64,000 nt of DNA. It comes from Skeletonema tropicum (lineage: Eukaryota; Bacillariophyta; Thalassiosirophyceae; Thalassiosirales; Thalassiosiraceae). The notes below the pieces were generated by a model. The model had not been told where the DNA came from, searched no databases, and saw only the letters and a program-made list of their open reading frames with translations. Positions 1 to 10,915 of the stretch are shown here, one piece after another. The position numbers and the translations under genes were made by a program. The stretch is from the NCBI GenBank assembly GCA_037178625.1, contig CM074127.1, positions 3,658,001-3,722,000 of the forward strand. The letters are read 5' to 3'. The first letter of the stretch is position 1; the number at the start of each line of letters is the position of its first letter.

Positions 1-1677
1 CAACCGATCATCCAACAAACATCTCGCATCCACCCCTGATGTAACAATGCCATCGAACTCCTCTCGAATTTCTTGCACGGATTTGCCAGCTAGATCACTT
101 GTTCCTTGTAAAGCACGATCCTTGTCCCTTCTTCCACCACCAAAAAAGTTACTTCCTCCACTTCCAATATCATTAGATCCAGTAGGTTCATAGGTCGCAG
201 AGGTTGGTTGTGAGCTTGGAAAGTTTGTGTCTTCTGTTACATCATTGATGCCGAAGTTAGCATCAAATGTTGTATCTACAATGCCACGAGAAGCGGTGGG
301 CTCGTAGGTCGCAGATGTTGGTTGTGAGCTTGGAAAGTTTGTGTCTTCTGTTACATCATTGATGCCGAAGTTAGCATCAAATGCTGTACCTACAATGCCA
401 CGAGAAGCGGTGGGCTCGTAGGTCGCAGAGGTTGGTTGTGAGCTTGGAAAGTTTGTGTCTTCTGTTACATCATTGATGCCGAAGTTAGCATCAAATGCTG
501 TACCTACAATGCCACGAGAAGCGGTGGGCTCGTAGGTCGCAGAGGTTGGTTGTGAGCTTGGAAAGTTTGTGTCTTCTGTTACATCATTGATGCCGAAGTT
601 AGCATCAAATGCTGTACCTACAATGCCACGAGAAGCAGTGGGCTCGTAGGTCGCAGAGGTTGGTTGTGAGCTTGGAAAGTCAGTGTCTTCTGTTGAATCA
701 TTGATGCCGAAGTTAGGATCAAATACATCAGCCTGCTCGTGTAGATTGTATTCAAAGTCCACCGCGTCTGCGTTACTGCCCGATACCGAATCACCATCCG
801 AAGAAAACCCTGATGGTAAACGAACATCCACCTGTTGCGCAAATGCATAGACATGTGCCCCATTTCTTTTATCGAATGGGAGGAGTGCATCAACTGTGTA
901 ACCTTCCTGTCCATCTGGTGATTCAACATGACCTGCCATGAGTAAACGAACACTTCTCGTGTCTTGCAAACTCCTAGCACCACCACCAAAAACGTCAGTT
1001 CCTCCGAGTTGTTCGTCAGATGCAGTCGGTTCATAGGTCGGGGAAGAAATACCAACTGGAGGAGAAGGTTGCTGCTGAGGAACAATATCCACTGGTGGTG
1101 TCGAATATTGTTCAAATCCATGCATGAACTCTCCGACATCCACCTCGTCAGAAAAGAGTATATCCATTGCAGAGCATGCCTCGTCTACATTTTCCGTACC
1201 AAATCGTCGGGAATGCACAACCTTTGGCTGCTTGCCTGAATTATCATCCCCAGGTAATGCCATTACTGCGTAGAAGCAATCACTCTTCTTCGGTGAGTAT
1301 CCTGGCACACCAGGATCTCCCATGTGCGGATGCAATCCTGTTTCCTTATCATTCCACCAATATCCATCGTTATTGGGATTGTTATCAGTCAGCTGTTGCT
1401 TCTCTGCATTGACCAGATAGGCATCCACTCCATCGAATGAGCTCGAGTATGTCGCGCCGGTAATGTAGAGAGAATGGTGACGTGCATCGTAGTGTATTGA
1501 TCCAGCAAAGGAAGAGGGATCAATTAGATCTCCAGCACTTTGGAAGTCCTTTTGTGAGAACTCGTAGGATTTGGATGAATCAGATTGATAAGCAAAGGGT
1601 GCAGCAGTTATGGTCATAGGTTGATTGCTGTAGAGCAGCAGCAGAAGAAAGGCTGGGCTATGGATATTCCACTTCAT
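1..1677 (-). CDS. Secreted repeat protein, partial (C-terminus beyond window)
   Basis: A reading frame opens at ATG 1677 (minus) and stays open for 559 codons to the window edge, so the 3' end is missing. The N-terminus (MKWNIHSPAFLLLLLYSNQP) is a clear signal peptide. Residues ~35-150 contain stretches such as SIHYDARHHSLYITGATY and DCFYAVMALPG that resemble SBBP beta-propeller blades. This resemblance is weak and unverified. After ~residue 300 come five near-identical 38-residue units (114 bp each) built around YEPTAS, FDANFGIND and EDTNFPSSQPTSAT. Two short stretches, FGGGARSLQD and FGGGRRDKDRALQG, flank the repeat block and contain RXL sequences, the cleavage motif known from diatom biosilica proteins. 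Probably secreted or cell-wall associated; function unknown. Confidence 0.75.
   Translation of the reverse strand, partial: MKWNIHSPAFLLLLLYSNQPMTITAAPFAYQSDSSKSYEFSQKDFQSAGDLIDPSSFAGSIHYDARHHSLYITGATYSSSFDGVDAYLVNAEKQQLTDNNPNNDGYWWNDKETGLHPHMGDPGVPGYSPKKSDCFYAVMALPGDDNSGKQPKVVHSRRFGTENVDEACSAMDILFSDEVDVGEFMHGFEQYSTPPVDIVPQQQPSPPVGISSPTYEPTASDEQLGGTDVFGGGARSLQDTRSVRLLMAGHVESPDGQEGYTVDALLPFDKRNGAHVYAFAQQVDVRLPSGFSSDGDSVSGSNADAVDFEYNLHEQADVFDPNFGINDSTEDTDFPSSQPTSATYEPTASRGIVGTAFDANFGINDVTEDTNFPSSQPTSATYEPTASRGIVGTAFDANFGINDVTEDTNFPSSQPTSATYEPTASRGIVGTAFDANFGINDVTEDTNFPSSQPTSATYEPTASRGIVDTTFDANFGINDVTEDTNFPSSQPTSATYEPTGSNDIGSGGSNFFGGGRRDKDRALQGTSDLAGKSVQEIREEFDGIVTSGVDARCLLDDRL
191..760 (-). repeat. 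Five tandem 114-bp coding repeats
   Basis: The phrase taggtcgcag recurs at 191, 305, 419, 533 and 647, exactly 114 bp apart. Units are nearly identical at the DNA level. The last copy (647-760) has diverged more. The period is a multiple of three, so copy number can change without breaking the frame. Confidence 0.95.
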
Positions 1678-2198
1678 TTTTATCGTCGTTGGTATCATTA
1701 GCTGTTGTGAACGGATGTCATGGTCTTGTGTCTTTATTCTTTATTTTATGCAAAGCGTTGTCTTCGATTCATGAGCGAGGTCTTGCATGCTATTTTCACT
1801 TTCTTCATTCACGAGTGGATTTTTTTATTCCCATGTCGAAAGGGCTGATACTCTTTAAATGGGACTCCCTCATCGATGAAACTCTTCCAAGCAGTTCGCT
1901 TGCGGGTAGACTTCGCTTGCTTTACACACCATTCATTTGAAGGTCATCAACGATCACTGAACTTGCTTCCAAGCAGTTCTACGCACGGCCGGCGAGGCAG
2001 GAAGTTGGAGGAACTTTAGCGCAGCAGTGGCTCAAGACTGATTGAGGAGTAGTTAGTTGTCGTCAGTGGCACCAGCTGTCAATCACATCCCTGCTCTGTT
2101 GCAGTCTTGCATGAACAATTGCCGCCGCCAGTTGTTTTATCTTTCATTCCATCAGCCTATTATAGAAATCCATTTTGCAAGCTAATTCAAATAAAAAA
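1678..2198. other. Divergent intergenic region
   Basis: This 521-bp gap lies between the start codons of the secreted repeat protein (minus) and the kinase (plus), so it should hold both promoters. I see no RNA gene or convincing ORF. The phrase 'cttccaagcagttc' occurs twice (1886 and 1969), a short direct repeat. Confidence 0.6.
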
Positions 2199-5100
2199 AT
2201 GGGTTGCACCGCTAGCAAACCTACAGCTGGCGCAGTATGCGTTGCATCCAACAAGCCCGTCGGCGCAGGTGAGTATGCGGTAGAGAGTGATGTCATACTG
2301 ACCACTGCACTGTTTGCGAGCACATTCTGACTTCCCCTCCTGCTGCATTACAACTGCACATTTGTACATCGTCGTGTAGAACAAACAACGTCTAGTCAAG
2401 TTGCGCCTACGAAAAAGACCCAACAAAAAGAAACAGTATGTCCAGTAGAACAGCGAGACCCCAACACAACAAATAACTGCCAAGATTCCCTCGCCAGGTT
2501 CTGAAGTATCATTCGATGGTTCAAGTCACTCGTCGTCTTCTTCGGTCAATTCAAAAAGACGATCAATAGGCATGAAGGGCTCTGCTAGTGCTTTGGGGCT
2601 GGATAAGATGATTGATGAGAAGAGAGATGCGAAGTCCATGTCTGAACGAGTAGTGCACATTGAGGTAAGGAACATTACCAATATCCTTTGTTGTAATACA
2701 ACTGCGTTCAAACATGTATTCACTTTAACGATTCTTCTCTATTAGGTTCCTTTTGGCAAACCAATCGAAGAAGTTTACTCTGGTGTTCACGATGGACCCG
2801 TCTTGGGTTCTGGTATTTCTGGTCTTGTCCGTCTAGTAACGCACAGGGCAACAGGTCTGAAATATGCAGTGAAGTGCCTTGATCTTGGCCTTGTCGACAC
2901 AGAAGAAGGCCTTCAGCAATTGCGAGAAGAAATTTACATCATGTGTCAATTGGACCATCCTAACATTGTCCGCCTTGAAGAAGTGTATGAATCGCATTCA
3001 GAGATATATCTAGTGCAAGAGTTGTGTCTTGGTGGTGAGCTTTTCGATCGTCTTGATGAGCAGCCTGACTATCATTACACCGAGGCACAATGTGCACGCT
3101 TGATAAAGCAAATGTTGTGCTCTGTCAGGTACATTCACTCGAAAGGGATCATTCACCGCGATCTAAAATTGGAGAACTTTCTCTTCAGTGATACTGGTCC
3201 TGATTCGGAGTTGAAAATGATTGATTTTGGTCTGTCGAAGCATTTCAAGTTTGGTGAAGTCCAGCACGAAGCTGTCGGTACTCCATACACTGTCGCACCT
3301 GAGGTCATTCGTGGCAGTTACGATGAAAGGTGTGATGTGTGGGCAATTGGAGTCATCACCTACCTGCTTCTATCCGGAGAGAGCCCATTTGGTGGTTGCG
3401 GTGGCCCAGAGTCTTTGGTTGTAGTGAGGGACAACATTTTAAAGTGTAACTTTGTCTTCGAGCCGGAAGACATTTGGGAAAATGTGTCAGAGAAGGCAAA
3501 GCAATTCATTCAAAAGCTGTTGGTCACTGATCCTAACCTGCGTCCAACTGCAAGGGAAGTTCAAAGAGATGAGTGGCTGATCGAAATGGCCGAGCGGTTG
3601 AAGAAAGATGACGATGACTATCGATTGAATCCAAGTGTTGTCAAGGCGCTAGTCAACTTTAAGGAGTACTCTGACATGAGAAAACTTCTGTGCGAAGTCC
3701 TAAGTTTCACGCTTATCCCAGATCAAATCCAGGGACTTCGTAAAGAGTTTGAGAAAATGGACTCAGAAGGTTCCGGGGAAATTTCATTAGTTGCTCTGAA
3801 GTCGGTTCTACTTGGGAATGCAGAGAGGGGAGCCCTTGGTGCTTTGACGGAAGAGGAAGTTGAGGACATTTTCAATGCCATGCGAGTGAGTAGCTGCGAA
3901 GAAACTACCATTCACTGGCATGAATTTATTGCTGCTGGTCTAAGTCACTGCGAGGTTGATGAGCGTAACTTGAGGCTTGCGTTTGATAGGCTTGATGCTG
4001 ATCACACCGGTTACATTACGTTTGAGAACTTTATGGATTTGATCGGAAATGGAGCTATGCATTCTGAGGAGGTGCTGCGACAAATGTGGGGTGAAGCTTC
4101 GATAAACAACGCGGATGCATATATTACTTATGAAGACTTCCTTCTATTGATGAAGGGTCAGTCAAAGCCGTCAAAACCAACTCAACCTCCACAACAGCCT
4201 GTCTTCAACCAGTCGAAACTACCTTTGCAGCCAGTGATAGAAGTTGCGAACGAACCTACCACACCACTAGATTCATCAGCTCCTAAGATGAGGGGATCTT
4301 TTGTTGGTTTTGTTCCATCTCCAGCTTCATTTGAAGAAGAAGAATCCGACGGCCCAATTTGCATGGATGATCCAGACGGCGATGATGGGTTGGTCAATCC
4401 TGCATTCGCTGAAGCTATGCGACATCAAAATAGCGGGGTAGTGCTGAAGGATAGTCTAGCCCCTGTATCTGTTTCTCCTACGAACTCAAGGGGTAGGTCA
4501 AAATCAGTTGGTGGTGATGAGGAAGCGAAGGAATCTCCAGCTACCACTCCTACAGCATACAAGGTGAATTCCCTCCGTGCCATCAATTTGCCAGAACACG
4601 GAGCAAATGACGAAAAGATGAATTTGATACTTAACGATATGACGAAGAGCACGTTAGTAGTTAATCGAGAGCTCTACAGAGCTCATCGAGGTATGCGCCT
4701 TGCCGTCTTAGAGGCATCAAAGAGGCTAGAAGAAGAGCAACAACGTCGAGCCAGGGAAGAGATCCGTAAGGAGCAAGCAAGAACAAGGAAAGCTGGGGCA
4801 GGACTTATCATGCGTCATGGAGGAGAACTGAGTGCTGACGCTATTAAACAATTTGTTGCCCAGCGCAAGAAAGAAGAGCAGGAAAAGGTCCAAGAGGCCA
4901 AAAGTCGAGGAGGACGTCGTCACAACCGGAACAAGACGGCATCAGATATTCGTGGCATGTTCGGAAGTTCTGGCTCTGAGTTGTCAAATCTTACATTGCC
5001 ACCAAAGCGTGAGAAACCAGCTGCTGGTGGAATCCCCAATTTCAACCAGGTACGTCCCCCTCTCACGCCTATCATGCCAACAAAGGAATCCATAGCTCCT

Positions 5101-5337
5101 GATTTGCCAGAGCTACCTGAAATGCGCGGCGCAACAAAACCTGGGCAGTTTCGCAAGACCCACGATCCATTTCGTCGCTTTGGCGTGGCAGGAAAAAATG
5201 GAGCAAAGGGAGGGGTTGATAAAGAGAGTGACCCCATTATTGACAGCTCCTTTCACAGACACATTGATTTAGGTGTTGGGATACGGAAACTCAAGTCAGA
5301 TGAGCACAGAAGACAAAAATTACCAAGTCAATCTTAG
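2199..5337 (+). CDS. CDPK-like Ca2+-dependent protein kinase
   Basis: Model: exons 2199-2268, 2498-2664 and 2746-5337, 942 aa, with GT-AG introns and matching phases. The start MGCTAS is a textbook N-myristoylation site with a palmitoylatable Cys3, so membrane attachment is likely. The kinase domain (~90-370) is complete: glycine loop GSGISG, AVK lysine, HRDLKLENFLF catalytic loop, DFGLSK, and VAPEV in the activation segment. The autoinhibitory/EF-hand region follows (~400-550). The EF-like loops deviate from consensus: DSEGSGEISLVA lacks the position-12 Glu, DADHTGYITFEN ends in Asn, and loops 2 and 4 lack several ligands. A long, low-complexity, partly coiled-coil basic tail (~560-942) is unusual for a CDPK. 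Kinase call is firm; Ca2+ dependence is inferred. Confidence 0.88.
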
Positions 5338-5822
5338 AACAAAATACTTTGACAGGTTAAGCTACTTTAGAGAAACTAATTATGTATCACCCTAATAATA
5401 TCTATTTTGACACTTCAAACTAATGGTAAGCAAGCTCAAAAGTATTAGGTATTTTAGCTAGTACAGATGACATGGCGGGCGTGAGATATAAGTAGGGACG
5501 AGGAGGGAGGAAAAGAGGGGGGAAGCCCCCTCTGGGGAGAATGACAGACCCTCCCAACCCCAACTCTTACTGGCTGTAACTTCAAGCGGAAGATATCGCA
5601 CCATGGTGCCTGCAATGTTCTTTGCTTTCGGCCTGCAGCAATACCAAACCATCCTTTGCTTTTGTTTCTAGTTTGACCAGTGCAACCATTCTGATTACAT
5701 TATTATCACCTGCTGTTGTCATCCTTATCCAGAGAAGGGGGAAGAATTTGATTCTAAAGACACATATTTAAATCGGAACTCGGAAGTACGCACGTGCAAA
5801 TAATAAAGGTGTCAATAATACG
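5338..5822. other. Intergenic, kinase to phytoene synthase
   Basis: 485 bp holding the kinase 3' UTR and the phytoene synthase promoter. A short purine-rich stretch (5500-5530) is visible; no gene is supported. Confidence 0.5.
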
Positions 5823-7544
5823 ATGAAAGTCAGATCGATAGTACCACCTTCACTGCTGCTGTGCATCGATGCTCTTTTATTAGAATCAGCAGCTGGGCTG
5901 GCAATTTTTCCTCGTACATCCACTGCATTCTCGCAGCCGAAATGTCAGTCGAGGAGGTCAATAAGAAGAGATGCTGAGTTGTGGGCAACTGTGCCGCAAC
6001 AAAAACACGATGTCTCGGTAGAAAGTTCACCGCAATCCATATTGGATGGACACGGAAGCAGCAAAGAGAAAATTGCTAACGAATTATCTTTAGGGAAGAC
6101 ATTAGATGGTGGCCCCGTGATTGACTTCGGTGCCGTCAAGGATGATAAATCAAGGGCAGAAATGGCATTATCGGCAGCTAGAAAAAAATATGAGGCTAGT
6201 CTGAAGGACGGTTTAAGTCAACACCCTTCAAGAGAAAGATTGATGGGTATCAATGATGAAGTGGTTGCTGAAGTGGGCTATGAAATTGGAGATTTCATGA
6301 AGGAGTTCTCAGAAGAGTCTGGGATGGATGCCGATACTCTTGTCCAAAAGTGCGGCACCTACTTGCGTTCAAAAGCTGGACAATCTACCTTCCCCCAGCT
6401 GTGGCAGAATGGAAATGGCAACGCTGAGTTTTCTGCTGAGGAGATTGCGCTATTTGATCGTTTGTTAGAGCGAGCTTACGAAGAATCAGGAATTGTCACA
6501 TCTGCGTTTGCCAAAACGTTTTATCTTGGCACTCAAGTCTTACCCGAGCCTGCTATGAAAGCCATTTGGGCAGTATATGTAGTGGTGTCGAAGGACAGAT
6601 GAAATTGTGGACGCTCCTAGACCTGAGGCAGCGGACCCTGACGCAGAAATGCTCTCGGATTTGTCCGAGTGGGAAATTCGTTTGGAGAGGTTGTTCGATC
6701 GTGGCGAGGTCGTCGATGCACTGGACTTGCCTCTACTGGATTGTAAAGTCAAGTATCCCTCTCTACCTATCACACCATTCTCCGATATGATCAGAGGAAT
6801 GCTCATGGACATTCCAGGACTGGGACAGGAGAGATATGAAACTTGGGATGAATTACATCTATACTGTTATCGTGTGGCAGGAACAGTTGGTTTGATGTCC
6901 ATGCCTATCTTCGGCTGCGCTCCTGGCTTCACAGATGAAACTGCAAAGTAAGTTCTTCATGATTGTTGGGTCCTTCTTCACAATATTCTCTGTTGAGCCA
7001 CATCTAACACTTTTCGTCTCAACATATCAGGGAACCAGCACTGTCGCTTGGGGTTGCATTCCAAATTACCAACATTCTACGAGATGTAGGCGAAGATGCT
7101 GAAAAACGCGAACGAGTGTACTTACCCCAACGTGACATGGAGCGGTTCGGCGTAACTGAACAGCAAATAATGGAGAAAAGGGTAGATCAAAATTATATCA
7201 ACCTCATGAAGTTTGAGATTGCTCGGGCACGGATGTACTATGCCCGAGCCCTTCGTGGCGTACCAATGCTCCGTGCTGAGTCACGTTTGCCGGTACAACT
7301 TTCACTCGACGCTTACGGGCAGATATTGGACAAAATTGAAGAAAACGGATATGATTCATTGACCAAGCGAGCATATGTTGGTAAATGGGAAAAATTGGCA
7401 GGCGTACCAGCGTCGTGGTACAGAACTTTGGATATAGCGAAGTCATTGCCTTTGCCTGGCGATTGGGGGAAGCCATCGTTGGAAGACTATGAAAAGGAGT
7501 TAGAAGAGATTCTCGAAAAGAAGTGGGCAGAAATGTCAAAATAA
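5823..7544 (+). CDS. PSY: Phytoene synthase, plastid, with an apparent frame break
   Basis: Condenses two geranylgeranyl diphosphates into phytoene, the first committed step of carotenoid synthesis. Exons 5823-6947 and 7031-7544 are joined by a GT-AG intron of 83 nt. The N-terminus is hydrophobic and followed by TSTAFSQP, an ASAFAP-like plastid signal. Family hallmarks: SAFAKTFYLGT, RRTDEIVD (first Asp-rich motif), YCYRVAGTVGLM, and NILRDVGEDAEKRERVYLP (second Asp-rich motif). Between TAT 6576 and TGG 6583 there is one base too many (GTA-G-TGG). Without it the frame gives the conserved YVWCRRTDE, about 545 aa in all. With it the frame ends at TGA 6600. Either a sequence error or a real lesion. 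Confidence 0.92.
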
Positions 7545-8018
7545 TGCGGACTTGAAAAGTAAATATTACTGCTTTCTTCTATTTCTTCTATTCGTGTGTT
7601 ATTGTCTATTTCTTCGACTCTTTTTTGTTTGAGAGCACATTAGCAGAGATGATTTAGGATACTGAGGAGGAGCAGGTGTAGTTTGTAGTTGACAAACAAG
7701 AAAACGAAGAGTGTGAGGGCGGATCGGGCGGAGCTATCCTCAGAAGCTGAAAGCTGAGATAGCAACAAACTAATGCGAGGCAGGCTTAAGGTCCGATCGA
7801 GAAGACATCTTGTCTAAGAGATGCTTGAAGTTGATCACTTTTTCCTATTTATTATTACCAGTGCTGGCTGCTCTAAGCAAAGGATATGCCTTTTAGACGA
7901 CAGGCAAAATCCAGCAGCACAATTTACATGTATACAAAAACTACCTACTCGACAACAGACCACATCACCTGTAAAACGTGACTGCATCAAGCTCTCTATA
8001 ATGAGTCATGACGAAGGC
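7545..8018. other. Intergenic between convergent genes
   Basis: 474 bp between the stop codons of phytoene synthase (plus) and the cingulin-like gene (minus). It should hold both 3' UTRs. Nothing else recognised. Confidence 0.5.
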
Positions 8019-9382
8019 TTAATACCGACCTTTGCCTCCCTTTCCACCTTTGCCTGACTTTCCACTAGAACTTGATGATGACCAACTTGATGGTCCATCC
8101 CAACCATCACCATCCCAGGAGCTTGATCCCTTGCCTGACTTTCCTGAACTACTCCAGGAGGAGGAGGAAGAACTCCATGAAGGAGGACCAACACCCCACC
8201 AAGATCCTCCCTTCGATCCTTTGCCACTCTTTCCAGAACCACAGCCACTAGATCCGCCCTTTCCGGACTTGCCAGAACCCCATGAACTGCCCGAGGAGCT
8301 CCATGAACTGCTTGAGGAGCTCCATGACGAGGAAGATCCCTTTCCGGACTTGCCGGAACTGCTCCATCCAGAGCTGGAGGAGCTGCTCCAGCTAGAACCG
8401 GAACTGCTCCAACTTCCACTCTTTCCAGACTTTGAAGAGCCACTGCCCCAACTTCCAGATCCACTTCCACTCTTACCAGACTTAGCAGAGCCACTGCCCC
8501 AACTTCCAGATCCACTTCCACTCTTTACCAGACTTAGCAGAGCCACTGCCCCAACTTCCAGATCCACTTCCACTCTTTCCAGATTTAGCAGAGCCTCCTG
8601 AGCCGCCCCAAGAAGAAGCGGGGGTCCAATCATCACTCCACTCATTTAGAGCACGACGGCGACTCTTTCCAGACTTTCCAGAGGAGGAGGAGGAGCTGCT
8701 CCAACTAGAAGAAGAGTCCCAACTAGAAGCGGAAGACCCACATTTAGATCCCTTTCCACCCTTCGATCCTTTGCCACTCTTCCCAGAACCCCATGAACTG
8801 CCCGAGGAGCTCCATGAACTGCTTGAGGAGCTCCATGACGAGGAAGACCCCTTTCCGGACTTGCCGGAACTGCTCCATCCAGAGCTGGAGGAGCCGCTCC
8901 AGCTAGAACCAGAACTGCTCCAACTTCCACTCTTTCCAGACTTTGAAGAGCCACTGCCCCAACTTCCAGATCCACTTCCACTCTTTCCAGACTTAGCAGA
9001 GCCACTGCCCCAACTTCCAGATCCACTTCCACTCTTTCCAGACTTGGCAGAGCCTCCAGAGCCGCCCCATGATCCCCATTCGAGTTCACGATCTACATCG
9101 CTCGGTGCCTATGCAGATTGAAATGAAACGAAACAGTACGAGTTGTTAGCATTCAAGTGTCCAAAGAAGAAAAGAGCAAAGCAAGTACTCCACAACAAAA
9201 ATCATCAAATGTGCCCGCAGCGTAAACAGGTAAAACGGAGTTGACTTCTTTCAACACCGATGTGTACACATCTCATTTCCATCAAGCAGCAGACAACGAT
9301 AACTCACCTGTAGTACGGCTGTCTCTTGAGCGGCAACAACTGCCATGGTGGCAGCCGCCATTAATACTGTGCAGGACTTCAT
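8019..9382 (-). CDS. Cingulin/silaffin-like biosilica matrix protein
   Basis: Exon 1 is 9308-9382 (MKSCTVLMAAATMAVVAAQ, a signal peptide) and exon 2 is 8019-9108; the intron is GT-AG. The mature protein (~360 aa) is almost entirely Ser, Gly, Lys and Trp, with repeated KSGK (the KXXK signature of diatom silaffin-like proteins) and GSWGSGS / SSW blocks. This matches the composition described for Trp-type cingulins of Thalassiosira girdle bands. A single RRRAL stretch at ~8655 (RXL) resembles the processing site of silaffins. KXXK lysines are the expected sites of polyamine modification. One extra A near 8526 (ctcttta versus cttta-less sister copy at 8470) shifts the frame by one; the joined product needs that base removed or spliced around. 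Family call is by composition and motifs only. Confidence 0.75.
8430..9060 (-). repeat. Internal repeats of the cingulin-like gene
   Basis: A ~54-bp unit encoding SGKSGSGSGSWGSGSAK occurs twice or more near 8430-8580 and again at 8940-9060. Longer blocks (8220-8430 and 8760-8930) are also near copies of each other, so the coding region looks like a partial tandem duplication separated by the RRRAL segment. Confidence 0.85.
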
Positions 9383-9967
9383 GTTATATTAGAAACAGGA
9401 GAGATCGAAGATGGTAGCTGTTGTCGTGCTCAACAAGGTGTTGTGGATTGCAATCTTCTATTATGAGAGGGAGTGGAGGCATCTGTACTTTGGCGCCTCA
9501 ACTTGTTGGATCTCTAGCAGGCAAGAGAAGCCTTAGGAATTAGTACAACTCTACCACAATGCTACGATCTTTCTCGTCATAGGCTTTTGTGCTGCCAACG
9601 GGTCTTTTTTTTGTGAGAGGATACTAATTCCAAAGTATGTGGGTCAATCATATTCTCAACCGATGACAAATACTAATTCCACAGTTGAATTAGAAAGAAA
9701 ACGTTATATTCCATCGACGTGTGTCACTCCAACATCGGATGGTATCGGAAGCTACCAATGCCGAAGGATTCTCCTCCTTCCACGCTCGAATAATCATCGA
9801 CAAGATTAACGCATTGGAGGATATATAACTTTCTTCGATTTTTTTCCCTGTACACTCCCGAAATCATCACACAAGAAGGGCGAGAATGAGAGGAAGGGTG
9901 GACGTGTAAGGGTAGGAGTAAACTTGTAGGACTGACTATCTCTACTTGCATACTGAGTGATTCATTG

Positions 9968-10537
9968 CTACCGCGCAAAAAAATTGCTCCCTGCAAAAAA
10001 TTGTTCCAGCGCGCTCTCACGCACAAAAGTAGCTTACAACCATGTCAGCACACCCCCTCCATCATGGCCAATAATACACATTCGACAAAAAAGGCGATTG
10101 GGAATGCCAAACTAAACACTATCCGAATATAATTATTCCTTGGATAACCCATCTATATCTAGTCCTCATTGAGTTATCTTCAATTGTTCCTGGGTGATTT
10201 TCAACATTTTTACTAGTTAAAATCACTAGGTAAAATCGCCTAAACAACCCATCTGACCCATGCTAATTAACCACTTCAGGACGAATACAGCAGTTACAAT
10301 GTTGACCAGTGGCTCTATCGACAGCCAATAATGTGTGCTATCACATAACAACTGGTTATTCTAGTGCACAAGTATACCAAGAAACTTACCAGGCTACGGA
10401 GTGGATATGTCGACATGGTTGCTAGGAATTTTGTGCGAGTTCGAGTTGGAACTCGTGACTAAAGTGCTTGCTAATCACTTTTTTTACTAGCGAACTCGGG
10501 ACCTAAATGCTCCTGGAGCAATTTTTTTGCGCGGTAG
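9968..10537. repeat. 23-bp perfect inverted repeat pair
   Basis: Positions 9968-9990 (begins ctaccgcgcaaaaaaa) and 10515-10537 are perfect reverse complements, 524 bp apart. No flanking duplication was identified. It may bound a non-autonomous element. Confidence 0.6.
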
Positions 10538-10599
10538 ATTGATGCTTCTGCTAAGTATGTAGATAGATTATTTACGTTTATAAGTACATCTACTATCAC

Positions 10600-10785
10600 C
10601 GCTGTAGGCCTCGGTTTTGAGATCCTTAGTGAGAGTCGAAAAAAAATTATAAATGGCGCGTTGATGGTTTGGCGGAAAGAAATCACGGAGTTACAGAGAT
10701 CCGGCCGTCCCTCAAAATTAAAACCCTCGCGCAAAAAATATTTTGGGATAAATTTCGATTGATCTCTGTTCCGAGGCCTACAGCG
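10600..10785. repeat. Foldback with 15-bp perfect arms
   Basis: cgctgtaggcctcgg at 10600-10614 is matched by its reverse complement at 10771-10785. Similarity continues imperfectly on both sides, giving an arm of about 30 bp. Confidence 0.5.
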
Positions 10786-10915
10786 TGCTACTATCTATCG
10801 TAAACAGAGGCAAAATAAAATGCGCCAAGCATTTTTTTCGATAAAGAAGTCGAGAAAGATTTCACTATGGAGATCTATCTACTCTCTATCGTTATCGTAA
10901 TGTAATGAGAATGAA

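Larger units (their letters stand above)
9383..10915. other. Gene-poor AT-rich region
   Basis: About 1.5 kb without a supported gene. ORFs here are short and lack coding character. It contains the inverted repeats listed separately at 9968/10515 and 10600/10771, which suggest remnants of foldback-type or MITE-like DNA. The ends hold the promoters of the cingulin-like gene (minus) and the channel gene (plus). Confidence 0.6.

Noticed and set aside
618..1139. 173-aa minus ORF near the left edge
   Set aside because: Other-frame shadow of the long open frame that begins at 1677 with a signal peptide and repeats.
8032..8601. Plus-strand ORF of 189 aa over the cingulin-like gene
   Set aside because: Antisense shadow of a repetitive gene; Pro/Leu/Glu composition follows from reading the repeats backwards, and the minus strand has a signal peptide exon.
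9724..10026. 100-aa minus ORF
   Set aside because: No coding character; overlaps AT-rich DNA and an inverted repeat.
10471..10734. 87-aa minus ORF
   Set aside because: Lies across foldback arms; no start context and no recognisable sequence.
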